Below, piece by piece: positions 12,761 through 25,178 of a DNA stretch of 64,000 bases; the first letter of the stretch is position 1, and each line of letters starts with the position of its first letter. The notes below the pieces were generated by a model. That model was given only the letters and a program-made list of their open reading frames with translations. It was not told where the DNA came from and did no database searches. This DNA comes from Channa striata (taxonomy: Eukaryota > Chordata > Actinopteri > Anabantiformes > Channidae), in NCBI GenBank assembly GCA_033026295.1, contig JAUPFM010000067.1, positions 1 through 64,000 on the forward strand. The letters run 5' to 3'. The position numbers and the translations under genes were made by a program.

Positions 12761-14137
12761 TCCTTTTCTCAGCGAGAAAATGCTGTTTTGAAGCCAAGCT
12801 TGTATTGAACAATTTCTGCACCAAAGTCAAATAAAACTGTGTCTGCCTTCTTATTTAGCCTAAATCCAGTCAGCAGAACATAAAAACAAGCTTGTGGGAT
12901 GTTTCCTTAAAGACAGTAAATGCATGTAAATCAAGCATCTTTTATGCTCGCAATCGCCTTTTCTCAGCGAGAAATGCTGTTTTGAAGCAAGAGCTTGTAT
13001 TGAACAATTTCTGCACCAAAGTCAAATAAAACTGTGTCTGCCTTCTTATTTAGCCTAAATCCAGTCAGCAGAACATAAAAATATGCTTGTGGGATGTTTC
13101 CTTAAAAAGACAGTAAATGCATGTAATTCAAGCATCCTTTTATGCTCATGAATCGCCTTTTCTCAGCGAGAAAATGCTGTTTTGAAGCCAAGCTTGTATT
13201 GAACAATTTCTGCACCAAACTCAAATAAAACTGTGTCTGCCTTCTTATTTAGCCTAAATCCAGTCAGCAGAACATAAAAATAAGTTTGTGGGATGTTTCC
13301 TTAAAAGACAGTAAATGCATGTAATTCAAGCATCCTCTTATGCTCTAATCGCCTTTTCTCAGCGAGAAATGCTGTTTTGAAGCAGAGCTTGTATTGAACA
13401 ATTTCTGCACCAAAGTCAAATAAAACTGTGTCTGCCTTCTTATTTAGCCTAAATCCAGTCAGCAGAACATAAAAACAAGCTTCTGGGATGTTTCCTTAAA
13501 ATTCAGTAAATATATGTAATTCAAGCATCCTTTTATGCTCGCAATCGCCTTTTCTCAGCGAGAAATGCTGTTTTGAAGCCTAGCTTGTATTGAACAATTT
13601 CTGCACCAAACTCAAATAAAACTGTGTCTGCCTTCTTATTTAGCCTAAATCCACTCAGGAGAGACTGAAAATAAGCTTGTGGGATGTTTCCTTAAAAGAC
13701 AGTAAATGCATGTAAATCAAGCATCCTTTTATGCTCATAATCGCCTTTTCTCAGCGAGAAATGCTGTTTTGAAGCAAAAGCTTGTATTGAACAATTTCTG
13801 CACCAAAGTCAAATAAAACTGTGTCTGCCTTCTTATTTAGCCTAAATCCAGTCAGCAGAACATAAAAAACAAGCTTCTGGGATGTTTCCTTAAAATTCAG
13901 TAAATGCATGTAATTCAAGCATCCTTTTATGCTCGCAATCGCCTTTTCTCAGCGAGAAAATGATGTTTTGAAGCAGAGCTTGTATTGAACAATTTCTGCA
14001 CCAAACTCAAATAAAACTGTGTCTGCCTTCTTATTTAGCCTAAATCCACTCAGGAGAGACTGAAAATAAGCTTGTGGGATGTTTCCTTAAAAGACAGTAA
14101 ATGCATGTAATTCAAGCATCCTTTTATGCTCGCAATC
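12761..14137 (+). repeat. Best-preserved 7-mer HOR copy of the left domain (1,377 bp)
   Basis: Seven monomers start at 12,761 (A), 12,956 (C, tatgcttg), 13,155 (A, ataagtttg), 13,351 (B, aagcttctgg/TATATG), 13,547 (D, S), 13,743 (C, aagcttctgg) and 13,941 (Batg, S). The next unit at 14,138 begins a further, slightly altered round. The first unit opens TCCTTTTCTC in place of GCCTTTTCTC, a variant shared with units near 4,317, 11,776 and 62,880. Confidence 0.8.
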
Positions 14138-17100
14138 GCCTTTTTTTCAGCGAGAAATGCTGTTTTGAAGCCAAGCTTGTATTGAACAATTTCTGCACCA
14201 AAGTCAAATAAAACTGTGTCTGCCTTCTTATTTAGCCTAAATCCAGTCAGCAGAACATAAAAATGTGCTTGTGGGATGTTTCCTTAAAAGACAGTAAATG
14301 CATGTAATTCAAGCATCCTTTTATGCTCGCAATCGCCTTTTCTCAGCGAGAAAATGCTGTTTTGAAGCCAAGCTTGTATTGAACAATTTCTGCACCAAAC
14401 TCAAATAAAACTGTGTCTGCCTTCTTATTTAGCCTAAATCCAGTCAGCAGAACAGAAAAATATGTTTGTGGGATGTTTCCTTAAAAGACAGTAAATGCAT
14501 GTAATTCAAGCATCCTCTTATGCTCGCAATCGCCTTTTCTCAGCGAGAAATGCTGTTTTGAAGCAGAGCTTGTATTGAACAATTTCTGCACCAAAGTCAA
14601 ATAAAACTGTGTCTGCCTTCTTATTTAGCCTAAATCCAGTCAGCAGAACATAAAAACAAGCTTCTGGGATGTTTCCTTAAAATTCAGTAAATATATGTAA
14701 TTCAAGCATCCTTTTATGCTCTTGTAATCGCCTTTTCTCAGCGAGAAATGCTGTTTTGAAGCCTAGCTTGTATTGAACAATTTCTGCACCAAAGTCAAAT
14801 AAAACTGTGTCTGCCTTCTTATTTAGCCTAAATCCACTCAGGAGAGACTGAAAATAAGCTTGTGGGATGTTTCCTTAAAAGACAGTAAATGCATGTAATT
14901 CAAGCATCCTTTTATGCTCGTAATCGCCTTTTCTCAGCGAGAAATGCTGTTTTGAAGCAAAAGCTTGTATTGAACAATTTCTGCACCAAAGTCAAATAAA
15001 ACTGTGTCTGCCTTCTTATTTAGCCTAAATCCAGTCAGCAGAACATAAAAACAAGCTTCTGGGATGTTTCCTTAAAATTCAGTAAATATATGTAATTCAA
15101 GCATCCTTTTATGCTTAATCGCCTTTTCTCAGCGAGAAAATGATGTTTTGAAGCAGAGCTTGTATTGAACAATTTCTGCACCAAACTCAAATAAAACTGT
15201 GTCTGCCTTCTTATTTAGCCTAAATCCACTCAGGAGAGACTGAAAATAAGCTTGTGGGATGTTTCCTTAAAAGACAGTAAATGCATGTAATTCAAGCATC
15301 CTTTTATGCTCAGAATCGCCTTTTCTCAGCGAGAAATGCTGTTTTGAAGCCAAGCTTGTATTGAACAATTTCTGCACCAAAGTCAAATAAAACTGTGTCT
15401 GCCTTCTTATTTAGCCTAAATCCAGTCAGCAGAACATAAAAAATATGCTTGTGGGATGTTTCCTTAAAAGACAGTAAATGCATGTAATTCAAGCATCCTT
15501 TTATGCTCGCAATCGCCTTTTCTCAGCGAGAAAATGCTGTTTGAAGCAAGCTTGTATTGAACAATTTCTGCACCAAACTCAAATAAAACTGTGTCTGCCT
15601 TCTTATTTAGCCTAAATCCAGTCAGCAGAACATAAAAATAAGTTGTGGGATGTTTCCTTAAAAGACAGTAAATGCATGTAATTCAAGCATCCTCTTATGC
15701 TCAATCGCCTTTTCTCAGCGAGAAATGCTGTTTTGAAGCAGAGCTTGTATTGAACAATTTCTGCACCAAAGTCAAATAAAACTGTGTCTGCCTTCTTATT
15801 TAGCCTAAATCCAGTCAGCAGAACATAAAAACAAGCTTCTGGGATGTTTCCTTAAAATTCAGTAAATGCATGTAATTCAAGCATCCTTTTATGCTCGCAA
15901 TCGCCTTTTCTCAGCGAGAAATGCTGTTTTGAAGCCTAGCTTGTATTGAACAATTTCTGCACCAAAGTCAAATAAAACTGTGTCTGCCTTCTTATTTAGC
16001 CTAAATCCACTCAGGAGAGACTGAAAATAAGCTCGTGGGATGTTTCCTTAAAAGACAGTAAATGCATGTAATTCAAGCATCCTTTATGCTGGCAATCGCC
16101 TTTTCTCAGCGAGAAATGCTGTTTTGAAGCAAAAGCTTGTATTGAACAATTTCTGCACCAAAGTCAAATAAAACTGTGTCTGCCTTCTTATTTAGCCTAA
16201 ATCCAGTCAGCAGAACATAAAAACAAGCTTCTGGGATGTTTCCTTAAAATTCAGTAAATATATGTAATTCAAGCATCCTTTTATGCTCTTAATCGCCTTT
16301 TCTCAGCGAGAAATGCTGTTTTGAAGCCAGAGCTTGTATTGAACAATTTCTGCACCAAACTCAAATAAAACTGTGTCTGCCTTCTTATTTAGCCTAAATC
16401 CACTCAGGAGAGACTGAAAATAAGCTTGTGGGATGTTTCCTTAAAAGACAGTAAATGCATGTAATTCAAGCATCCTTTTATGCTCGTAATCGCCTTTTCT
16501 CAGCGAGAAATGCTGTTTTGAAGCAAAGCTTGTATTGAACAATTTCTGCACCAAAGTCAAATAAAACTGTGTCTGCCTTCTTATTTAGCCTAAATCCAGT
16601 CAGCAGAACATAAAAACAAGCTTCTGGGATGTTTCCTTAAAATTCAGTAAATGCATGTAATTCAAGCATCCTTTTATGCTCATAATCGCCTTTTCTCAGC
16701 GAGAAAATGATGTTTTGAAGCAGAGCTTGTATTGAACAATTTCTGCACCAAACTCAAATAAAACTGTGTCTGCCTTCTTATTTAGCCTAAATCCAGTCAG
16801 CAGAACATAAAAACAAGCTTGTGGGATGTTTCCTTAAAAGACAGTAAATGCATGTAAATTCAAGCATCTTTTATGCTCATAATCGCCTTTTCTCAGCGAG
16901 AAATGCTGTTTTGAAGCAAAGCTTGTATTGAACAATTTCTGCACCAAAGTCAAATAAAACTGTGTCTGCCTTCTTATTTAGCCTAAATCCAGTCAGCAGA
17001 AGATAAAAATATGCTTGTGGATGTTTCCTTAAAAGACAGTAAATGCATGTAAATCAAGCATCTTTTTATGCTTTAATCGCCTTTTCTCAGCGAGAAATGC

Positions 17101-17275
17101 TGTTTTGAAGCAAAAGCTTGTATTGAACAATTTCTGCACCAAAGTCAAATAAAACTGTGTCTGCCTTCTTATTTAGCCTAAATCCAGTCAGCAGAACATA
17201 AAAATAAGCTTGTGGGATGTTTCCTTAAAAGACAGTAAATGCATGTAATTCAAGCATCCTTTTATGCTCATAATC

Positions 17276-19681
17276 GCCTTTTCTCAGCGAGAAATGCTGT
17301 TTTGAAGCCAAGGTTGTGTTGAACAATTTCTGCACCAAAGTCAAATAAAACTGTGTCTGCCTTCTTATTTAGCCTAAATCCAGTCAGAAGAACATGAAAA
17401 TAAGCTTGTGGGATGTTTCCTTAAAAGACAGTAAATGCATGTAATTCAAGCATCCTTTTATGCTCATAATCGCCTTTTCTCAGCGAGAAATGCTGTTTTG
17501 AATCAAGCTTGATTGAACAATTTCTGCACCAAAGTCAAATAAAACTGTGTCTGCCTTCTTATTTAGCCTAAATCCAGTCAGCAGAACATAAAAACAAGCT
17601 TCTGGGATGTTTCCTTAAAAGACAGTAAATGCATGTAATTCAAGCATCCTTTTATGCTCGTAATCGCCTTTTCTCAGCGAGAAATGCTGTTTTGAAGCAG
17701 AGCTTGTATTGAACAATTTCTGCACCAAAGTCAAATAAAACTGTGTCTGCCTTCTTATTTAGCCTAAATCCAGTCAGCAGAACATAAAAACAAGCTTCTG
17801 GGATGTTTCCTTAAAAGACAGTAAATGCATGTAAATCAAGCATCCTTTTATGCTCGCATAATCGCCTTTTCTCAGCGAGAAATGCTGTTTTGAAGCAAAA
17901 GCTTGTATTGAACAATTTCTGCACCAAAGTCAAATAAAACTGTGTCTGCCTTCTTATTTAGCCTAAATCCAGTCAGCAGAACATAAAAACAAGCTTGTGG
18001 GATGTTTCCTTAAAAGACAGTAAATGCATGTAATTCAAGCATCTTTTATGCTCTTAATCGCCTTTTCTCAGCGAGAAAATGCTGTTTTGAAGCAAAGAGC
18101 TTGTATTGAACAATTTCTGCACCAAAGTCAAATAAAACTGTGTCTGCCTTCTTATTTAGCCTAAATCCAGTCAGCAGAACATAAAAATATGCTTGTGGGA
18201 TGTTTCCTTAAAAGACAGTAAATGCATGTAATTCAAGCATCCTTTTATGCTCGCAATCGCCTTTTCTCAGCGAGAAATGCTGTTTTGAAGCCAAGGTTGT
18301 GTTGAACAATTTCTGCACCAAAGTCAAATAAAACTGTGTCTGCCTTCTTATTTAGCCTAAATCCAGTCAGAAGAACATAAAAACAAGCTTGTGGGATGTT
18401 TCCTTAAAAGACAGTAAATGCATGTAATTCAAGCATCCTTTTATGCTCTGTAATCGCCTTTTCTCAGCGAGAAATGCTGTTTTGAAGCAGAGCTTGTATT
18501 GAACAATTTCTGCACCAAAGTCAAATAAAACTGTGTCTGCCTTCTTATTTAGCCTAAATCCACTCAGGAGAGACTGAAAATAAGCTTGTGGGATGTTTCC
18601 TTAAAAGACAGTAAATGCATGTAATTCAAGCATCTTTTTTATGCCTTTTCTCGAGAAAATGCTGTTTTGAATCAAGCTTGATTGGAACAATTTCGCAAAT
18701 AAAACTTTTCTCAGCGAGAAAATGCTGTTTTGAAGCAGAGCTTGTATTGAACAATTTCTGCACCAAAGTCAAATAAAACTGTGTCTGCCTTCTTATTTAG
18801 CCTAAATCCACTCAGAGAGACTGAAAATAAGCTTGTGGGATGTTTCCTTAAAAGACAGTAAATGCATGTAATTCAAGCATCTTTTATGCTCGTAATCGCC
18901 TTTTCTCAGCGAGAAATGCTGTTTTGAAGCAGAGCTTGTATTGAACAATTTCTGCACCAAAGTCAAATAAAACTGTGTCTGCCTTCTTATTTAGCCTAAA
19001 TCCAGTCAGGAGAGACTGAAAATAAGCTTGTGGGATGTTTCCAAAAGACAGTAAATGCATGTAATTCAAGCATCCTTTTATGCTCATAATCGCCTTTTCT
19101 CAGCGAGAAATGCTGTTTTGAATCAAAAGCTTGTATTGAACAATTTCTGCACCAAAGTCAAATAAAACTGTGTCTGCCTTCTTATTTAGCCTAAATCCAC
19201 TCAGGAGAGACTGAAAATAAGCTTGTGGGATGTTTCCTTAAAAGACAGTAAATGCATGTAAATCAAGCATCCTTTTATGCTCGCAATCGCCTTTTCTCAG
19301 CGAGAAATGCTGTTTTGAAGCAAAAGCTTGTATTGAACAATTTCTGCACCAAAGTCAAATAAAACTGTGTCTGCCTTCTTATTTAGCCTAAATCCACTCA
19401 GAGAGACTGAAAATAAGCTTGTGGGATGTTTCCTTAAAAGACAGTAAATGCATGTAATTCAAGCATCCTTTTATGCTCGCTTAATCGCTTTTCTCAGCGA
19501 GAAATGCTGTTTTGAAGCCAAGGTTGTGTTGAACAATTTCTGCACCAAAGTCAAATAAAACTGTGTCTGCCTTCTTATTTAGCCTAAATCCAGTCAGCAG
19601 AACATAAAAACAAGCTTCTGGGATGTTTCCTTAAAAGACAGTAAATGCATGTAATTCAAGCATCCTTTTATGCTCGCAATC
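17276..19681 (+). repeat. Transition zone between left and right array domains
   Basis: The first E monomer starts at 17,276 and the first F-like monomer (GAATCAAGCTTGATTGAAC) at 17,472. From here both types recur to the end of the right domain. No regular HOR is visible. The zone contains a grossly truncated unit (18,643-18,705), a unit lacking TTA in TTTCCTTAAAAG (near 19,040), and mixed B, C and E monomers. It looks like the scar of a rearrangement between two array populations. Confidence 0.65.
18643..18705 (+). repeat. Truncated, rearranged monomer (63 bp)
   Basis: The preceding unit ends CATCTTTTTTATGC and runs straight into CCTTTTCTC without the usual AATCG. The AGC loop of hairpin 2 is missing, leaving the perfect 14-bp palindrome TTTTCTCGAGAAAA (18,646-18,659, an XhoI site). 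An F-like cassette with the palindrome ATCAAGCTTGAT (18,671-18,682) follows, then the CTGCACCAAAGT segment is reduced to CG. The unit stops after AATAAAAC and the next monomer begins at TTTTCTCAGCG (18,706). It is the only monomer I found with several simultaneous deletions. Confidence 0.85.
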
Positions 19682-22633
19682 GCCTTTTCTCAGCGAGAAA
19701 ATGCTGTTTTGAAGCAGAGCTTGTATTGAACAATTTCTGCACCAAACTCAAATAAAACTGTGTCTGCCTTCTTATTTAGCCTAAATCCAGTCAGCAGAAC
19801 ATAAAAACAAGCTTCTGGGATGTTTCCTTAAAAGACAGTAAATGCATGTAAATCAAGCATCCTTTTATGCTCGCAATCGCTTTTCTCAGCGAGAAATGCT
19901 GTTTTGAAGCAAAAGCTTGTATTGAACAATTTCTGCACCAAAGTCAAATAAAACTGTGTCTGCCTTCTTATTTAGCCTAAATCCAGTCAGCAGAACATAA
20001 AAACAAGCTTGTGGGATGTTTCCTTAAAAGACAGTAAATGCATGTAATTCAAGCATCCTTTTATGCTTCGCAATCGCCTTTTCTCAGCGAGAAAATGCTG
20101 TTTTGAAGCAGAGCTTGTATTGAACAATTTCTGCACCAAAGTCAAATAAAACTGTGTCTGCCTTCTTATTTAGCCTAAATCCAGTCAGCAGAACATAAAA
20201 ATATGCTTGTGGGATGTTTCCTTAAAAGACAGTAAATGCATGTAATTCAAGCATCCTTTTATGCTCAGAATCGCCTTTTCTCAGCGAGAAATGCTGTTTT
20301 GAAGCCAAGGTTGTGTTGAACAATTTCTGCACCAAAGTCAAATAAAACTGTGTCTGCCTTCTTATTTAGCCTAAATCCAGTCAGAAGAACATAAAAACAA
20401 GCTTGTGGGATGTTTCCTTAAAAGACAGTAAATGCATGTAATTCAAGCATCCTTTTATGCTCGCAATCGCCTTTTCTCAGCGAGAAAATGCTGTTTTGAA
20501 TCAGAGCTTGATTGGAACAATTTCTGCACCAAACTCAAATAAAACTGTGTCTGCCTTCTTATTTAGCCTAAATCCACTCAGGAGAGACTGAAAATAAGCT
20601 TGTGGGATGTTTCCTTAAAAGACAGTAAATGCATGTAATTCAAGCATCTTTTTATGCTCGCAATCGCCTTTTCTCAGCGAGAAATGCTGTTTTGAAGCCT
20701 AGCTTGTATTGAACAATTTCTGCACCAAACTCAAATAAAACTGTGTCTGCCTTCTTATTTAGCCTAAATCCACTCAGGAGAGACTGAAAATAAGCTTGTG
20801 GGATGTTTCCTTAAAAGACAGTAAATGCATGTAAATCAAGCATCCTTTTATGCTCGCAATCGCCTTTTCTCAGCGAGAAATGCTGTTTTGAAGCAAAAGC
20901 TTGTATTGAACAATTTCTGCACCAAAGTCAAATAAAACTGTGTCTGCCTTCTTATTTAGCCTAAATCCAGTCAGCAGAACATAAAAACAAGCTTCTGGGA
21001 TGTTTCCTTAAAATTCAGTAAATATATGTAATTCAAGCATCCTTTTATGCTGTAATCGCTTTTCTCAGCGAGAAATGCTGTTTTGAAGCAGAGCTTGTAT
21101 TGAACAATTTCTGCACCAAACTCAAATAAAACTGTGTCTGCCTTCTTATTTAGCCTAAATCCACTCAGGAGAGACTGAAAATAAGCTTGTGGGATGTTTC
21201 CTTAAAAGACAGTAAATGCATGTAATTCAAGCATCTTTTATGCTCGCAATCGCCTTTTCTCAGCGAGAAATGCTGTTTTGAAACAGAGCTTGTATTGAAC
21301 AATTTCTGCACCAAAGTCAAATAAAACTGTGTCTGCCTTCTTATTTAGCCTAAATCCACTCAGGAGAGACTGAAAATACGCTTGTGGGATGTTTCCTTAA
21401 AAGACAGTAAATGCATGTAATTCAAGCATCCTTTTATGCTCGCAATCGCCTTTTCTCAGCGAGAAATGCTGTTTTGAAGCAGAGCTTGTATTGAACAATT
21501 TCTGCACCAAAGTCAAATAAAACTGTGTCTGCCTTCTTATTTAGCCTAAATCCAGTCAGCAGAACATAAAAACAAGCTTGTGGGATGTTTCCTTAAAAGA
21601 CAGTAAATGCATGTAATTCAAGCATCCTTTTATGCTCTTAATCGCCTTTTCTCAGCGAGAAATGCTGTTTTGAAGCAAAAGCTTGTATTGAACAATTTCT
21701 GCACCAAAGTCAAATAAAACTGTGTCTGCCTTCTTATTTAGCCTAAATCCACTCAGGAGAGACTGAAAATAAGCTTGTGGGATGTTTCCTTAAAAGACAG
21801 TAAATGCATGTAATTCAAGCATCCTTTTATGCTCGCAATCGCCTTTTCTCAGCGAGAAATGCTGTTTTGAAGCCAAGGTTGTGTTGAACAATTTCTGCAC
21901 CAAAGTCAAATAAAACTGTGTCTGCCTTCTTATTTAGCCTAAATCCAGTCAGAAGAACATAAAAACAAGCTTGTGGGATGTTTCCTTAAAAGACAGTAAA
22001 TGCATGTAATTCAAGCATCCTTTTATGCTCGCTAATCGCCTTTTCTCAGCGAGAAATGCTGTTTTGAAGCAAAAGCTTGTATTGAACAATTTCTGCACCA
22101 AAGTCAAATAAAACTGTGTCTGCCTTCTTATTTAGCCTAAATCCACTCAGGAGAGACTGAAAATAAGCTTGTGGGATGTTTCCTTAAAAGACAGTAAATG
22201 CATGTAAATCAAGCATCCTTTTATGCTCGCAATCGCCTTTTCTCAGCGAGAAATGCTGTTTTGAAGCAAAAGCTTGTATTGAACAATTTCTGCACCAAAG
22301 TCAAATAAAACTGTGTCTGCCTTCTTATTTAGCCTAAATCCACTCAGGAGAGACTGAAAATAAGCTTGTGGGATGTTTCCTTAAAAGACAGTAAATGCAT
22401 GTAATTCAAGCATCCTTTTATGCTCGCAATCGCCTTTTCTCAGCGAGAAATGCTGTTTTGAAGCCAAGGTTGTGTTGAACAATTTCTGCACCAAAGTCAA
22501 ATAAAACTGTGTCTGCCTTCTTATTTAGCCTAAATCCAGTCAGCAGAACATAAAAACAAGCTTCTGGGATGTTTCCTTAAAAGACAGTAAATGCATGTAA
22601 TTCAAGCATCCTTTTATGCTCGCATCCTTAATC
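19682..22633 (+). repeat. 15-mer HOR, copy 1 (2,952 bp)
   Basis: The monomer order is B, C, B(tatgcttg), E(M), F, D, C(aagcttctgg), B, B with GAAACAGAG, B, C, E(M), C, C, E, starting at 19,682. Distinctive private markers include GAAACAGAGC with AATACGCTTG in the ninth unit (about 21,250-21,445). The next copy begins at 22,634. The final junction of this copy carries an unusual 9-base insertion (22,621-22,629). Confidence 0.8.
22621..22629 (+). other. Nine-base junction insertion that looks locally templated
   Basis: The junction reads TATGCT-CGCATCCTT-AATCGCC. Its GCATCCTT (22,622-22,629) duplicates GCATCCTT at 22,606-22,613, only 16 bases upstream. Short templated insertions of this kind are a known signature of polymerase theta-type end joining, but they can also arise by slippage. 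Confidence 0.6.
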
Positions 22634-25178
22634 GCCTTTTCTCAGCGAGAAAATGCTGTTTTGAAGCAGAGCTTGTATTGAACAATTTCTGCACCAAACT
22701 CAAATAAAACTGTGTCTGCCTTCTTATTTAGCCTAAATCCAGTCAGCAGAACATAAAAACAAGCTTCTGGGATGTTTCCTTAAAAGACAGTAAATGCATG
22801 TAAATCAAGCATCCTTTTATGCTCGTAATCGCCTTTTCTCAGCGAGAAATGCTGTTTTGAAGCAAAAGCTTGTATTGAACAATTTCTGCACCAAAGTCAA
22901 ATAAAACTGTGTCTGCCTTCTTATTTAGCCTAAATCCAGTCAGCAGAACATAAAAACAAGCTTGTGGGATGTTTCCTTAAAAGACAGTAAATGCATGTAA
23001 TTCAAGCATCCTTTTATGTTTCATAATCGCCTTTTCTCAGCGAGAAAATGCTGTTTTGAAGCAGAGCTTGTATTGAACAATTTCTGCACCAAAGTCAAAT
23101 AAAACTGTGTCTGCCTTCTTATTTAGCCTAAATCCAGTCAGCAGAACATAAAAATATGCTTGTGGGATGTTTCCTTAAAAGACAGTAAATGCATGTAATT
23201 CAAGCATCCTTTTATGCTCGCAATCGCCTTTTCTCAGCGAGAAATGCTGTTTTGAAGCCAAGGTTGTGTTGAACAATTTCTGCACCAAAGTCAAATAAAA
23301 CTGTGTCTGCCTTCTTATTTAGCCTAAATCCAGTCAGAAGAACATAAAAACAAGCTTGTGGATGTTTCCTTAAAAGACAGTAAATGCATGTAATTCAAGC
23401 ATCCTTTTTATCTTAATCGCTTTTCTCAGCGAGAAAATGCTGTTTTGAATCAGAGCTTGATTGGAACAATTTCTGCACCAAACTCAAATAAAACTGTGTC
23501 TGCCTTCTTATTTAGCCTAAATCCACTCAGGAGAGACTGAAAATAAGCTTGTGGGATGTTTCCTTAAAAGACAGTAAATGCATGTAATTCAAGCATCTTT
23601 TATGCTCAATCGCCTTTTCTCAGCGAGAAATGCTGTTTTGAAGCCTAGCTTGTATTGAACAATTTCTGCACCAAACTCAAATAAAACTGTGTCTGCCTTC
23701 TTATTTAGCCTAAATCCACTCAGGAGAGACTGAAAATAAGCTTGTGGGATGTTTCCTTAAAAGACAGTAAATGCATGTAAATCAAGCATCCTTTTATGCT
23801 TTAATCGCCTTTTCTCAGCGAGAAATGCTGTTTTGAAGCAAAAGCTTGTATTGAACAATTTCTGCACCAAAGTCAAATAAAACTGTGTCTGCCTTCTTAT
23901 TTAGCCTAAATCCAGTCAGCAGAACATAAAAACAAGCTTCTGGGATGTTTCCTTAAAATTCAGTAAATATATGTAATTCAAGCATCCTTTTATGCTAATC
24001 GCCTTTTCTCAGCGAGAAATGCTGTTTTGAAGCAGAGCTTGTATTGAACAATTTCTGCACCAAACTCAAATAAAACTGTGTCTGCCTTCTTATTTAGCCT
24101 AAATCCACTCAGGAGAGACTGAAAATAAGCTTGTGGGATGTTTCCTTAAAAGACAGTAAATGCATGTAATTCAAGCATCTTTTTATGCTCGTAATCGCCT
24201 TTTCTCAGCGAGAAATGCTGTTTTGAAACAGAGCTTGTATTGAACAATTTCTGCACCAAAGTCAAATAAAACTGTGTCTGCCTTCTTATTTAGCCTAAAT
24301 CCACTCAGGAGAGACTGAAAATACGCTTGTGGGATGTTTCCTTAAAAGACAGTAAATGCATGTAATTCAAGCATCCTTTTATGCTCATAATCGCCTTTTC
24401 TCAGCGAGAAATGCTGTTTTGAAGCAGAGCTTGTATTGAACAATTTCTGCACCAAAGTCAAATAAAACTGTGTCTGCCTTCTTATTTAGCCTAAATCCAG
24501 TCAGCAGAACATAAAAACAAGCTTGTGGGATGTTTCCTTAAAAGACAGTAAATGCATGTAATTCAAGCATCCTTTTATGCTCGTAATCGCCTTTTCTCAG
24601 CGAGAAATGCTGTTTTGAAGCAAAAGCTTGTATTGAACAATTTCTGCACCAAAGTCAAATAAAACTGTGTCTGCCTTCTTATTTAGCCTAAATCCACTCA
24701 GGAGAGACTGAAAATAAGCTTGTGGGATGTTTCCTTAAAAGACAGTAAATGCATGTAATTCAAGCATCCTTTTATGCTCGTAATCGCCTTTTCTCAGCGA
24801 GAAATGCTGTTTTGAAGCCAAGGTTGTGTTGAACAATTTCTGCACCAAAGTCAAATAAAACTGTGTCTGCCTTCTTATTTAGCCTAAATCCAGTCAGAAG
24901 AACATAAAAACAAGCTTGTGGGATGTTTCCTTAAAAGACAGTAAATGCATGTAATTCAAGCATCCTTTTATGCTCGCAATCGCCTTTTCTCAGCGAGAAA
25001 TGCTGTTTTGAAGCAAAAGCTTGTATTGAACAATTTCTGCACCAAAGTCAAATAAAACTGTGTCTGCCTTCTTATTTAGCCTAAATCCACTCAGGAGAGA
25101 CTGAAAATAAGCTTGTGGGATGTTTCCTTAAAAGACAGTAAATGCATGTAATTCAAGCATCCTTTTATGCTCGCAATC
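22634..25178 (+). repeat. 15-mer HOR, copy 2, shortened to 13 monomers
   Basis: The order repeats copy 1 for 13 monomers, including the private GAAACAGAGC/AATACGCTTG unit (about 24,190-24,390). The 13th monomer differs at one base (TAATTC for TAAATC), and at 25,179 the order changes to B(aagcttctgg), D, C, Batg, a left-domain sequence. The bodies agree closely; 12 of 13 equivalent junctions do not. Confidence 0.8.

Larger units (their letters stand above)
1..17275 (+). repeat. Left array domain based on a 7-monomer HOR
   Basis: About 88 monomers of types A, B, C and D; I saw no E (aaggttgtgttg) or F (aatcagagcttgattgg) unit here. The recurring order is A (N, caagcttgtgg, TAAATC), C (tatgcttg), A (CAAACTC, ataagtttg), B (aagcttctgg with AAATTCAG and TATATG), D (S), C (aagcttctgg, AAATTCAG, GCATG) and Batg (S). 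Runs of this order start at 589, 10,601, 12,761 and 14,138. Many intervening stretches are shuffled, shortened or hybrid, so the 7-mer is a decayed or rearranged HOR, not a clean array. Confidence 0.75.

Noticed and set aside
4500..19087. Minus-strand open frames of 60-86 codons inside the array as possible small proteins
   Set aside because: They are translations of the satellite. One reverse frame lacks stops across a monomer, and 195 bp equals 65 codons, so frames occasionally stay open over one or more units. Monomer lengths of 194-198 and junction indels break the frame almost everywhere, and there is no sign of selection on codons.
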